Notes: a model not told the origin generated them from the sequence alone. 64,000 bases of DNA from Zygnema cylindricum (GCA_037447655.1 JBBHKE010001539.1:97224-161223); one strand, 5' to 3'; shown: positions 21,452 through 33,925, counted from the stretch's first letter. Made by a program: numbers and translations.

Positions 21452-23665
21452 ACTTGCACTCCTCACGAGTTATGGTACGGCAGAAAACCGACTCTTCATC
21501 ACCTTCGGATTTGGGGATGCCAAGCGACCGTCTATGTGGAATCGCAAAAGAGAAAAGGAAAATTTGCGGCAAGGAGTTGGACCGGAATTTTCGTCGGCTA
21601 TAGTTCAAAAGGAAATCTATACCGAATCTATGATCCGGTTAATCGTACAATTATTGAATCCCGGAATGTAGATTTCCATGAAGACTTAAAATCAGCAATG
21701 GAAAAATCGGCAAAATCTCACAAAAATCTCGATTTTCTTGAAGAAGACGAAATTGCTCAATTTCCAAATATTGAAGGATCGGATTCGGAAAATGAACCTG
21801 AGTCGGAGTCTAATGTTAAGAGGGGGAAAATAAAATTGGACATTAAGGATGACATTGGGGACATTGACATTGAATCTCAAAGTGTCAATTCCCGAATGTC
21901 CTCGAAATCTTGAAATTCTCAAAATTCTAAATCTAGTTTGCCGAGTGTAACTGAAATGGAACCGAATGTTGAAGAAGATGTTCAATTACGGAGGAGTATA
22001 AGAGATACAAGGGGAAGGAAACCGACACGTTTGTCGTATGATAAAAAAGGGGGAAATGCCGAAAATACTCACTACTTTATTTCGGCATCGAGAGAGGAGG
22101 ATTTCCTCCTCTAGCAATCACTTTGTGAAAATTCTGCCGGTGACCCTCAATCTTATACCGAAGCGAGAAATTCAGAAGATTGGGAGTCAAAATGGCAACC
22201 GGCTTGGGAAAGAGAATTCAAGTCCATTGTTGAAAATCGTACATTCGAAGAAGTAGACTTACCGGAGGGGAAGAAGGCGATTGACGCGAAGTGGATCTTT
22301 AAGACCAAAACTGGTGCTACTGGAGAGGTGATCAAATACAAGGCTAGGTTAGTTTGCAAAGGATTTCAGCAACGGGAAGGAGTAGATTACACGGAGACAT
22401 ATGCGCCTGTAGTTAAATTCGACTCGTTACGGATGATTGTGGCGATTGCGGCATCCGGTAAAAAGCACATCCATCAAATGGATGTGGAGACGGCATTCTT
22501 AAATGGCGAACTTGAAGAAGAAGTATACATGAAGGTTTCGGAAGGAGTTGTGTCAAAGGAAGGGAAGGTATGGCGGCTGCGAAAGTCTCTCTACGGCTTG
22601 AAGCAAGCGCCTCGTACTTGGTACTTACGACTACATTCCGTACTTACCGAATTTGGATTTGTCCGAACTACCTCAGATTCGGGAGTTTATATTAAGGGGG
22701 AAGGAGAAGATCAAATTATCTTCTCAGTTTATGTTGATGATTTTCTGATGACTTCTGACAGTCTGCAGAAAATCAATGAATTGAAGGCTTATTTGCGCCT
22801 TCACTTCAAGGTGACGGATTTGGGAGAAGTTCGTTACATATTGGGGATTGAGGTGATTCGTCACCATAATGGTGACATTAAATTGAGCCAGGCTCAATAT
22901 TGCAGGGAAGTTCTGACACGGTTTGGCATGCTGAATGCAAAACCGATTTCTACTCCCTTGGATCCGAAAGTGCAGATTCGGAAATTTGAGGAGGAGACAG
23001 ATGTTAACATTCCGTATCGGGAAGCGATCGGAAGTTTGATGTACCTCAGCGTAGGTACAAGGCCTGACATATCGGCAGCAGTTTCAGTTGTCAGCCGATA
23101 TAGTCATGCGCCGAAGAAGGCTCACTGGGAAGTCGTGAAGCGTATATTTCGATATCTGGCCGGTACGATCGACATCGGCCTATTATATAAATCGAATGGA
23201 AGTTTGGAGTGTATCGGATACTGTGACGCAGATTGGGGAGGCGATTTTGACTCCGGAAAGTCAACTTCCGGATACGCTTTTGTTTTGTGTGGAGCGGCAG
23301 TTTCGTGGAGTTCGAGACTCCAACCGACCGTCGCATTAAGTTCAACTGAAGCTGAGTATATGGCGGCTTGCCATGCCGCAAAAGCGTCAGTTTGGTTAAA
23401 AGAAATGTTAATTGAATTAAAGGTTCCTATTGGATGTTTGCAAATTTTTACAGATAGCATGAGTTCTATGTCATTAGTAAAAAATCCTGTTTTTCATAAA
23501 CGTACGAAGCATATCCGTATTCAATGGCATTTCGTGCGTGACCTAGTCGCACAAAAGGAAATTCAGTTTCAATATATTTCCACCTTGGAGGAAGCCGCAG
23601 ATATGTTGACGAAAGCGGCAGCAGCAGATGTACTTTTGAGAGGGAGATGTAAAAAGTTCGATTGA
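21442..23665 (+). pseudogene. Truncated Copia pol fragment (integrase C-terminus, RT, RNase H)
   Basis: The fragment starts inside integrase (VKDKT, then HELWYGRKP and LRIWGC). One frame runs to the TGA at 23663-23665 with two stops, TGA at 21911-21913 and TAG near 22111. From about 22328 an uninterrupted 445-codon stretch contains the reverse transcriptase (KARLVCKGF, QMDVETAFLNGEL, KQAPRTW, VYVDDFLM near 22730) and RNase H (CDADWGGD, then SSTEAEYMA, TKHIRIQWHFVRD). No LTR, polypurine tract or gag is seen. It belongs to a different Copia lineage from the 9936 element. Its left edge overlaps hAT-homologous sequence by about 10 bp. Confidence 0.85.
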
Positions 23666-25499
23666 ATATATTTTCTATTTGGTCGAGTTCCTTTGTTATC
23701 TGTGAATTTCTGATGTCTGGAATTTCTGAATGCTTCCGCTGAAGATGTATGTTTAAATGATCCTTTTTATAACAGTTTTTGTTCAATTTCATCCAATCAG
23801 CTTTCAAAATATCTTTTTTTTGGTCCAAAAGACAAGCATTTCATGTTGTGGCTAGCATTTTCACATTGAAAGGAAAATCAAACAATTTCGGTGACTGCAC
23901 TTCTCATGTGATTCCAAATGTATGAGCAGAAAACATTCGTTAACATTGGATGATTTTGCAAACCTTAAAACTTTGAGTTTCTGTTTTCTCATTATCGTTC
24001 ATCCATTCCTTGCTGTTTGGTCAACTCTATTTTAAATAAGCACTTGCAAAAGAGTTATTTTATGTTGAGAAGAAGCCATGCAATTACAAGGTAGACATTA
24101 ATAAACCCTAGTTTTTCAGCTTGAAATAACATAGTAATCGCTAACTACTTGAAATTTCAGGGATAAATAGAATCAATAATGAAAAATAAATCACAAAGTA
24201 AACATCACATAAATCCTAGTTGGGAGCCTTGCAATCCCACGGAAGGAATTAGTTTTTTTGGATTTCAATACTAGCACCAATTATTGTTGACTGGAAACCA
24301 TGAGATTACAAGGTACTCAACATGTTACTCTTTGGTTTTGAGTCTTAGAAACTCATAAAGTGAAGCACTACTTCTTCTTGGGATTCTACTTGCAAACAAT
24401 GTTGCTAGAATATAAAAAAATCATGGAATACACAAGTAAACATTAACTAGTCTTGGTCGTGCGCAATGAATCCCACAAAGTGAACTATAAACTTCAATTT
24501 TTGTGTATAAAATCAATCAAGATTAAAGGGAAGCCATAAATGTAATAAAAAATGAACCGTGAGACTCCCACAGCAGGCAATGACTTGCGTGTGTCTACTA
24601 ATTGGGAACCGCGCTTCAACATGGAAAATGGCCTAAACGGATTCTTACGGGAACAGGAATGACTTGATCGTCGGTGCACAAGACGGACGGATAGACTAGG
24701 CAAAGACGTGGCAGCCACAGCATAGAAGACATGCAAAATACAAGAAAATTCGTGTGCAGAATATAGGATGTATCGTGCACGCCGTTGAAATAGGTCTCAT
24801 CGGACGGCTATCAGTATTTTGCTCTTCTATAAAAAATTAGAGCACCGTAATAGGCTGAATTTATCTGAAAGCATGACAAAATTCGTGTGCAGAATATAGG
24901 ATGTATCGTGCACGCCGTTGAAATAGGTCTCATCGGACGGCTATCAGTATTTTGCTCTTCTATAAAAAATTAGAGCACCATAATAGGCTGAATTTATCTG
25001 AAAGCATGACAAAGGTGGTAGCTTATCGGACGGCCCGAATGATCTCCGATCCGGATTAGTGAATTATAGAATACGCTTAAAATATGGGGCAACCATACAT
25101 ACGATAGCGTTTCCTATTGTTGTCGCATACTGTATTTGAACCATGACTCTTCGAGTTTTCATGCTCATCTCAAGTCTCCGCTTCATGTCCAATACAGTAC
25201 TGTACTGTACTGTACTTACCTGTACTTTCAATTCAAAAACTCTTTTAATGAACATCAGTAGGAAATGGACATATTGTCTAAACTTGATATGGCCCTGAAA
25301 TATCTTCATGCAGAAATTTGAAAAAGTTATCTCTTGAATGAATGCTGGAGCTGCAGTTTATGAAATTCGCTGAATTCAAAAGGAAAAAAAAAGGCGAGCC
25401 AGGACTTCATTGAAAAAACTCATCCGAGCTGGTTTTAGAGAAACGGCAGCGTTTATCTTTTCTATCAAACTGTGTCGGTAAACGCCACTGGAAAGCGAC
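23666..25499. other. Gene-free spacer upstream of KU80
   Basis: AT-rich with no credible exon. About 24060-24480 has loose repeats around GAAACCATGAGATTACAAGG-like phrases. A 133-bp tandem pair lies at 24745-25010. The stretch 25085-25145, ending GTATTTGAACCATG, looks like the end of a CATAGTTCAAA-type short element. No TATA box was identified before the KU80 start. Confidence 0.5.
24745..25010. repeat. 133-bp tandem duplication, two copies
   Basis: Units 24745-24877 and 24878-25010 start AAAATTCGTGTGCAGAATAT and are nearly identical; I found one internal mismatch (CACCGTAAT versus CACCATAAT). It is a recent duplication about 0.5 kb upstream of KU80. Confidence 0.9.
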
Positions 25500-28400
25500 A
25501 TGGCAAGAAATATGGTGAGTCACACTTAAGAGAGCAAAAAACTGACGGTTTTTTGCCACTTTCCTTGTAATTTTTTCAGTATTTCAACTTTTGTTGACCG
25601 CTTTAAAAACCTGAGCGATTATGTGTATTCTCAATCAATTTAAAGTTTTAAACTGAAGGCTTGGGACCTGAGTCGCAGGAAACTCTTGTCTTGTTGCTGG
25701 ATGTGAGCCCATCCATGCATCCACACTTAAACAAGTTGATGCCAGTGATCAACGATTGCATCACTCAAAAGGTTAGTTTCGTCTCTTTTATTTTCCGGTT
25801 CTGACGTTGTGATCACAGGTATTTTCATCTCTCGTCTTACCATTTGCAAAGCAAGACATATCTTCTTATCTTTTATAATTGTATGAAATAACGTCGGGTC
25901 TTGCGGTATAGCATATAACTTTTAGGTTTTAACTTTTAGCTTTTTCCTTTTTTAGATCTAATAAGGTGGTTATCTCCAGGTTCGTTATTGTGAGCTTTCA
26001 AACAAGTTATTGCTAACTTGATATTTGATCATCAGCATTATGTGCGTGAATAGGTGTGTCCTTGCAATGCAATTTGCTGCCAAGTCTTTTGCATAAAGAA
26101 TTGACACGGGAAGTACACCGCCAATCGCTATTATCGCTGGCCACTATAATTCCAGGCAGTGCTTTTTTGACTCGAAATTATAAATTAGTGTTAATAACAC
26201 TATTTAAGTAAGTGGCCCACAATGAGGCCATGTTGCTAAGTATCGACTAGTGTAGTTAATTTTAACAAAGTGTTAACGCTAATAATTCAATAGCTCTAAT
26301 AACGATGGGCGGTGTATTTTGTCGAAGACCTGAGTATGAGCTTGAAATTGAACTGATTTTGACCAGAAATTGAACGGACTTGAAATTTTTCGTCCATTAA
26401 GGTTTGTAAGTCAAAAAAAAAGAGTTCTGTGCAAAGAAGGAACTTTGTATTGGTCTTAACGAAACGTCATTATTTGATGTGAAGTTGACTACTGGCCGCA
26501 CATCAAACGGCCATAAAGTAACATAGGTTTGCCATATTACTAGTATTTGCGTTGTTTCAACATGTTAAAACTTGAAAACATTCTTAAATTGTTTGTTTTG
26601 GACAACAATTTGAGAAAACCTGCCTATCTCCCATTCCCATTGGCAAAACACCTTCAATTTTTTATTATTGAACGAATAATAACAAATGTTGTTTGTTGTT
26701 ATTTTTTATTTGTTGTTATTTATTTGTTTGTTATTATTGATATCTTTGTCGCTATTCCTGCTGCAGCTTCTCTTTACGCCTAACGACGAAGTTGCACTCA
26801 TTGTCTTTGGCAGCAATGGTAAGTAACAAACCATCACCTTTTGAACGGGGCAGAGAGTTGTGTTTTTACAAATGGTAACTTTCAATAAAAATGAAGCCAA
26901 CCTTCAAGATCGTGCATGACATAGGGTGATGCGCTACCTTTATTATCTTTATGGTTGACAAGAAACTGTTGTTTAGAATCACATGTTTGAGAAGCAAATC
27001 CTTGATTTCTACAATGTCATGTTTGGCTTGTGGTGGGGTATTCGATTCATGCTGAATCGTGGATCCTAACTTGAATCAGCACCTTTATTGTTGTAGTCAT
27101 GCAAAAACTGTTAATGTTCTCTCCTTAAGATCCAAACCTGATTGAGCATTCCAGGACAGGACACTCTGATCTCGCTTAATTTACTATGAACTTTAGGGCC
27201 ACTTCTCACGTCACCCATCATTAAACATAAGACGTTTGAGGCATTGTCAGTAGACCCTTTTGTTTTTTAGTATGATACATATGTAGATAAATTGGCCTGT
27301 TTCATGGTAGTTCTGTTCATGAAAGTGTTCACTTGTCATCCGCACTACAGCTAAGCTGGTCGAAGGAACTTCATGACCACTTGGTTATAGCTAGAAGCTG
27401 TGGTGACTACTAATCGTATTTTTAAAAGTGAAGATATGGCAAATTGTTTGGCGTTCTTGTTTATTTCTCTTGTCTTATCTCTCAGATACTATCTTTTCTG
27501 GTCTTTGCCTTCACGACTGCTACTGAAGCTGTATATTCCTTTTGTGTCTGTGTCAAATATGTTGTTCGTTAGCCATTGTTTTTACTGTCTTTTTGTAGTG
27601 CCTTGGATTTCTTGGTCATTGGCAAGCATTTTTCCGTGGTCAAACTTCGAGCTATTGAGCTGTGGATACTAAGCAATGCGCTTTTTTTTTCTTGCAGACA
27701 CAAGTAATGACGTAAACACAGAGTTGGGAGAAGGCTATGAAAATATTTCAGTTCTTCGAACAGTCAACCGTGTGGATGCCGACATTTTTGGTGTTTTGCA
27801 GAAAATCAGGGGAGGGCGAGCAGCCGGAGATTGTATACTGTTCTAACAACGTCCCAAAAATTGCTCCTGCAAAGTCATCATTTGACTTGCAATTTGAGTT
27901 AAGGGCAATGAATCGCTTGAGCCTTCTGCAGTTCAACGTCTGGTCAGTCCAGATAAAAAAGCCAGTACAAGTAAAAAACCTTGACCTTTTCTCCAGTCTT
28001 AAACGGTTCTGTGGTCGCCATAGATGCGATGATGAAGGCGAGGGGTCGGATGAAGAAGGGTAACAAACGACTTTGGCTTATCACCGATGCGTCTTCTCCT
28101 TTAGAACAACCTGCAATGGACGACGAGGTTATGACCATGGAGGACCAGATCGACCGAGTGGCGAAGCAGTTAGTTGATCAAGGTATTAAACTCAAAGTGT
28201 TGCTGAACCGTTTAGAGGCAGTGGATGGCCATATTTCTGGTCTTGTTGAGGAGAATGAAGGATACTTGAATAGACTTGTATCAATGTCACGTGGAGACAT
28301 ACAAAAGGTAACAGATGTGGGGTCATTCCTTAACAAAATAAAGGCTCGAGTCGCCCCCACAACGTCATTCAGAGGGGAACTTGAGCTTACTCCACACATG

Positions 28401-31400
28401 AATATTAAGGTGAGGAATTTTAGGATCGCGAAGCTGTGTCGGTCGTGAAAATATGGACTTGTTCTTGTGATCATAAAGCTTTTTTTAACTGATGTTATTG
28501 CTTGGGGAATTTGTATCAGTTACAGCATCCTTGTCTGTTTCCTTCCACTTAGAAAAACTAGTTGGACTGTCAGAAAGGTGTCCATGCTTCTGTTTTCACG
28601 CTACAGAACTAACTTCCTATGAGTTTTGAGGTTGTTTAACTTTATTTTATTTCTTCTTTTTTTCTGGCGAATTCGCTCTACATGGGAGTTCAGATATGGA
28701 TTTACAAAAGAACTTCAGAGCAATCGTTTTTAACTCGTGGCCTATACACCAACAAGGCACCTTTCAGAGTATAGGTGTTTAACTTTTTTTTTTTCTTTGG
28801 CGAATTTGGTCTTAATGCGAGTTCAGATATGGATTTACAAAAAAACCTTGGAGCAATCTTTTCCGACACTTGGCCTATACTCCGACAAGGCACCTATTGG
28901 AGATCCCACTGCGACGCGACAGGCGAAGATTTCGAGAGAGCACAAGTTATCGACTGATGCTGATGTCACTGTTCCACCAGATTTGCAAGTAAAGGCGTAT
29001 CAGTATGGGCCACAAATAGTTCCAATTTCACATTTGGACAGGGAAGCCTTGATGTTCAAAGCTGAGAAGGGATTTAAATTGATGGGCTTTGTTTCAAGAG
29101 AAGAGATACCCAGGTGATGACCAAAGAAACCTTTCCGATGGTGAAGTCGTGTTCGTCTCCTTCCTTGCCTTGCTTGTTCCCTCCATTTCTTTTGCTGATT
29201 TTAATCTGCCTCAGGATAAGCAGGTGAAATAGCTGTGGTAACAAAGCAGTACTAAAACTTAAACTACGAAGTAATTAGAATTTGAAAAATTAGAGTACTA
29301 AGTATGGACATATGGCTTATTCAAATTTATATGCATTTTAGCCATTCTGAGTAGGTTTGTTGTAACCACTAGAAAAAGGGATAGAAAGAGAAATATCCAC
29401 AGGACAGCAATTACAGACCATAAAGTGTCAGCTCAAACGTTTCTACTATTGAGAAAAGAAAAAGCATTCAAACTTCAAACTGCCATATGTATAATTACTT
29501 TGTAAGTTTTGGGCATCATGATGGATCCCTGGACCAGACAAAATAATTTGACAAACAAACAAAACAAGACAATCAGCATTTCACCGACGAAGGTTGTTTG
29601 TTTAACACCTTTCGCCTGTCAGATATTAAGTCTAGTAATGATGGTGAAATCGGCCATAAACCACAAAGCTCTTCGTCACATTTCCGCTGTCTTTTGATTG
29701 ATTTTCTTTTATCATTTTGCCAGACACTACTTCATGAGGGATGTGAGCCTTGTCATCCCGGAGCCCGGTGAAGAGAAGGCAGTTTTAGCTGTTTCCGCAC
29801 TTGCAAGGGCTTTACATGCAAGGAATAAGGCTGCGATTGTTCGATTTAAACTGATAAACCGTGAAGACCAAGGCGTGACAATGGGGATATTGACGCCTTG
29901 CTTGGTCGAGGACCCAACTTTGGTATAAGCTTTTATAATGCCTTCTTCTCTTTCTTTGAAATCAGGCACTTCCTTTTAGCCGGTTAAAATGTTCTATCAT
30001 ATTTCACAGGTTGCCCTGCATTGTATAGAACATAGAAGCAAAGTGGGTGGTCAATTTTTTTGAAAAAAGTTGTTCCATGTTTGCTCTCTGTATGATGAGA
30101 TTTTGTTTGGAAACTAAAGAGGGTATTACAAAAATGGGATTAGTGGCTTGTAATTGCAATAATCAATGGCCAGTAATCGCAGGAATCTTGCAGAAAAGTA
30201 TACTATCACTGTGATAAATGGCCAGTAAAGGCAGTAACCTGTTTGTGTAATTACCCTACAAGTCTCTCTGGTTAAACCTGGGAAAGTCACATTTCTCTGT
30301 TGCAGGTTGATGCCTTTTATCTCAATACCCTTCCCTTTTCTGAAGATATTCGAGAGGCTATCTTCCCTTCATTGAAAGACAGACCTTTGGAGCAACAGCC
30401 TTCCGTTGCACAAAAGGAAGCTGCGTTGCGGTTGGTCCAATCCATGAGCCTGTCCTCCGGAGAAAACGCAGAAGAACTTCGTCCTGATGACACACCTAAT
30501 CCTGTGCTTCAAGTGAGTGCAAATGGTAATCAATAATAAATGACTAAAGTTACATCTGAAGTTATTTCTGACGCACCTAATTCTGTGCTTCAAGTGAGTA
30601 CAAATTGTAGTCAATAATAAATGACTAAAGGTACATCTGAAGTAATTGAGCTCCGTCTTCCTGAGAAAGTGCAGAAAAAAAATCGTCGAGATGACACCTA
30701 ATCCTGTGATTCAAGTGGGTACAGTCATTACCAATGATAAATAACTAAATGTACAAAAAAGTTCAAGTGGTTCAATAAACCTGTTTGATTATTTTCAAGC
30801 TCACTGAATGATATGGTTTTAGGACTTCAAAATTTGTGTCTCACTGCATTGACAACCCATTTTCTCACACTTGTTCTCCATACTTGCTTTATTTTTTTCC
30901 ATACTTTTTTTATCCATGGATTCGCAAACAGCGACATTACAGGTTTGTGCAACAGAAGTACCTCAACTCAGAGGCTCCGGTACCCCCATTAGATCCAAAT
31001 TTACAAAAAATCGTGGGATCCCCTCCAGAGAAGGAAGCCATGGCTGCCTTTAAAGCAGCTTTCCCTCTCGTACCTTCCGATAAGGTACCCTTTAGAGCAT
31101 CCACTCAACTCTTAACGAGGCATGTTTATTCCAATGTGATTTTTCCACATTTGAACTTTTGTTTGACTTGAGAAAGTGCGTCCTCTGAACTCTTCAGTGT
31201 CTCCTTTTCCTAAACCGAAAACGCATCAACATTCTCACACCAACTCACTTTTCTACATCGTGAATCACTATGAAAGAAACTATTATTGTGGGGTTTATAT
31301 TAGCGTTATTAGTTCTAATTCAGTTCCACGTGGTGTGTTTTGAGCCGTTTAACGAGTTACTGTTGTTCAGTGGTCGGGGGTCAAAAAAACATTCACCGAA

Positions 31401-32841
31401 TCGGTGTTGTTAAGGCTACTAGCAATTCACGGTGTAATTTGTTCTTTTGCAGAAAGGTAAACCTGGAAAACAATTTTGGAACGACCGTGTTTCAGATGGA
31501 CCTCAAGAAGCAGTGTTTAGTGAAGTTGTCAATGAGACCGAGGGAACGACTGTTACGGTTCCGGGACAAGAAAGGGAAATACAGGGAAATATCACCTTGG
31601 AGAGCCTCTCTAGAGTTGGTCCTCCTGAGAGTGTTGGAAGCAATAACCCAGTTGAAGATTTTAAAGCCATGATGGATCGGAGAGATGGCGATCAATGGGT
31701 CCCAAGGGCTATTGTTGGAATGAAGAAAGTAATTCAAGACCTTCTTACAAAATCCTTTAACGGCAATATGTACTCAAAGGCTCTCACTGCTCTTGCTGCT
31801 CTTCGAGAAGGTTGTGTTTTACAACAGGTAAGGGAGAACTGTTTCAGTAAACAGTTACAGTGGAATTAACTATTTAACCATACCAAATAGACATTGTGGG
31901 CCTCGTAGACCTTGTATACCCCAAAGACCTCATAGACCTCATAGACCTCATAGACCTCATAGAGCTCATAGACCTCATAGTTTGTTTCTTGTTCAAATGG
32001 CAGTATTATCTATTGCAGGTAACAGCTAATAGTGGCCATAGGCATCCATGGGCCAGAAGAAATTTAGCAAGGTCCTTCTCGCCTTTCTGTGGTTGGTTCA
32101 ACGGTTTTTACAATATTTTTGTCTAAGGAAGTTGTTATATCTCTCATTGGTTCACGAAGAATTAACAACGTAGTTCACATGCGTAAAAACTATTGGAACC
32201 GTATTGTAGTTTCCCTGTACTATATGACTATTATATGGTGTTTCCAAGTATAGTACGTGTATAGTGTAGGGAAACAGCATATAGTGTTTCCGATTGTTCC
32301 CACGTTTGAACTACGACTAAAAGATGAGGCGATTATTTATTTATCTTTGTTCTAAGCCATGCAGGAGCCCGGGGATTTCAATGAGTTTTTGCGAAACCTC
32401 GCGAGTCATTGTCTCCAACATAGACTCGAAGATTTTTGGCAGCTAGTGGCTACAGAAAACATTACCCTCATCAGTACGGAGGAGGCTCCAGATAGGTTTG
32501 TTCCTCTAAATGATTTGCTTTTTTAAATGGTTTGTTCCACTAAATGGTTTGCACTTCACTGCATTTACGATGGTGTAATTACAAAAACAAGTGCCTCAAC
32601 TAATTTCAATCAATTCTTCAGGAAACTCTTATTGCATTCATTTTTGTTTTTTTCGTTTAAACATGTTACGTAAATTTGATTATCCTTCTTTCCTGAGTTA
32701 TTCCCCTCGGTTTCTGTTTGCAGTGATGTTTCCGAGGCAGAAGCGAAAAGGTTTTTGGAAAGGAAGAATACTAAGGAAGGAGATGCACAAGAGGAGGACG
32801 AGGAATATGATATGGATCATTTGCTCAGTGCTGTAGAGTAG
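25500..32841 (+). CDS. KU80: KU80 / XRCC5, DNA end-binding subunit of the Ku heterodimer
   Basis: Ku80 pairs with Ku70 to ring broken DNA ends in the nucleus, start non-homologous end joining and protect telomeres. Exons: 25500-25514, 25679-25771, 26767-26818, 27698-27832, 27997-28409, 28827-29113, 29724-29922, 30306-30512, 30932-31084, 31453-31827, 32365-32495, 32724-32841. All have GT..AG borders and join in phase to 725 codons, close to the family length. Residues 6-235 form the vWA-like domain (LVLLLDVSPSMHP; DEVALIVFGS). Residues 237-520 form the Ku beta-barrel core (IWIYKKT; VQIV-type strand; YFMRDVSLVIPEP; NTLPFSEDIREAIFPSL), followed by the helical C-terminal arm. Residues 540-687 match the DNA-PK-binding-type helical domain. 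The tail is acidic and ends MDHLLSAVE. The start is a 5-codon exon, MARNM, as in plant Ku80. Introns 2, 7 and 9 contain transposons. The gene reads as intact. Confidence 0.93.
26116..26314. mobile_element. MITE of the CACCG/TA family in KU80 intron 2
   Basis: 199 bp from CACCGCCAATCGCTATTA to ATAACGATGGGCGGTG, flanked by TA on both sides. The interior has AATTAGTGTTAATAACACTA, itself a short palindrome seen in several family members. Confidence 0.8.
28660..28780 (+). pseudogene. Duplicated copy of KU80 exon 6 start in intron 5
   Basis: It lies 133 bp upstream of the real exon 6. It keeps the acceptor (TTCAG ending 28693) and reads IWIYKRTSEQSF, then GLYTNKAPF, before a TAG. The real exon reads IWIYKKTLEQSF, then GLYSDKAP. 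Using it would need a donor such as the GTATAG after codon 25. It is most likely a decayed tandem duplicate, but could act as a cryptic or poison exon. Confidence 0.75.
30118..30255. mobile_element. Short element of the TAGGGTAAT family in KU80 intron 7
   Basis: The right end reads GTGTAATTACCCTA; the interior has two GGCCAGTAATCGCAGG / GGCCAGTAAAGGCAG half units. Relatives lie at about 33600-33727, 45524-45630 and 58288-58445. The left edge is approximate. Confidence 0.4.
30489..30755. repeat. Three partial copies of KU80 exon 8 end plus donor
   Basis: The true exon end (CCTAATCCTGTGCTTCAA then GTGAGT, 30495-30518) is followed by two more copies of the same exon tail and donor, at about 30573-30600 (CTTCAA|GTGAGT) and 30692-30722 (ATTCAA|GTGGGT), each with the same downstream CAATAATAAATGACTAAA. 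Confidence 0.85.
31283..31434. mobile_element. MITE of the CACCG/TA family in KU80 intron 9 (diverged)
   Basis: The left part has TATATTAGCGTTATTAG and the right end GCAATTCACGGTG followed by TA. It ends 18 bp before the exon 10 acceptor. The left terminus is degenerate. Confidence 0.55.
31899..31980. repeat. 9-bp minisatellite (ACCTCATAG)n in KU80 intron 10
   Basis: Imperfect 9-mers run through the block, most cleanly from 31925 to 31980. The period is a multiple of three, so it stays open as a Asp-Leu-Ile repeat in one frame, but it lies in an intron. Confidence 0.8.
32175..32325. mobile_element. Short element of the CATAGTTCAAA / GAAACGCTATA family in KU80 intron 10
   Basis: The right end reads CCCACGTTTGAACTACG; the interior has paired TAGGGAAACAGCATATAGTG and TTGTAGTTTCCCTG motifs. 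Relatives lie at 44103-44255 (best preserved, CATAGTTCAAATGTGCG) and 63555-63670. Edges are approximate. Confidence 0.45.
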
Positions 32842-33917
32842 AGTAGAGTTGAATATAGAAGCTCCAAGGTTAATGCATGAAATTTTTTGGCAAAGGTTCT
32901 CTTCTTATCGATGTACATTGTTCTCCTCCTGTGATAAATTTTGGCCTCTGTTTTCTTCTTATCGATGTATGATGTTCTACTAGTGTGCTCATGATGATGT
33001 ATGTGGTTTTATCATATCATTCAAACTGCCTTTGTTATAAACGGCAGTTGAGCTTAATGCATGGATGTCTGTCAAAGGGATTTGCAGGACTGTTGAATGG
33101 TAGACGTTTAAAACATAGTTTAAACGTGCAAAAACCCAGTCTTCCTATCTTTCTTTGTTTCCAACATTTATTGTGGCTCAGCTGAGTCCTTCAAAAACAT
33201 CATTACAATCCGGTCTTACCACAGTCCTACAGAAAGTATAACCGAATGGGATTAGAACAAAGAGTGTCGCATTCACAAGAGTTGATGCATGACTCTTTGA
33301 TTAGTCTGGTTTTCACGGTTGATCCGAACATGATACAGGGCATCGAGCTAGTAGACCTAACATTCGTTACGATATGAATATCTGCGGTATAAAAACATGT
33401 TTGGTTCAGATGCCGAGATCAAAACTGAGAAGGCAGAAACATCGATTATCTTTTATACTGACGCCTACAACATATAGGCATACGTGACGACTGGCATATC
33501 TAAAAATACTGGAAAGACACTCAATGTCAAAAAGCTAAAACAGACACTAGAAATCAATTATTAAGAGTGCAATACTTGACAATTTAAATTCTTGGTGAAC
33601 GAGCGCGAGTACTGGCATTATTTGCCTGTAACACTGTTCAATTTGCAATAAATCCTACAGTTTTCTGTACGATTGCTTTGAGTACTGGGCAGGAGAGCCA
33701 GTAATCGCGTACGTATGATTACCCTAGAGGGGTGATTTTCCATTGAAATTTTTCGATAATCGAAGATAGTAAAACGCGCGCATAAAAATATACGAAAGCA
33801 GCGAGGTGATAGTAGTAAAACACTACCTGTAAAAACTTTATTGGCTTTACTGCTATTAAATGTCAAATATTTTTACGTGTCAAGCATGGCTTGGAAAGGT
33901 AAATGGCGACCTTATTA
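32842..33917. other. KU80 3' flank without genes
   Basis: Holds the KU80 3' UTR with a short direct repeat around CTTCTTATCGATGTA (about 32902 and 32957), a CATAGTTTAAACGTGCAAAAA end-like stretch near 33112 and a TAGGGTAAT-type right end at about 33700-33727. No exon is seen. Confidence 0.45.
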
Positions 33918-33925
33918 CATCCTGC

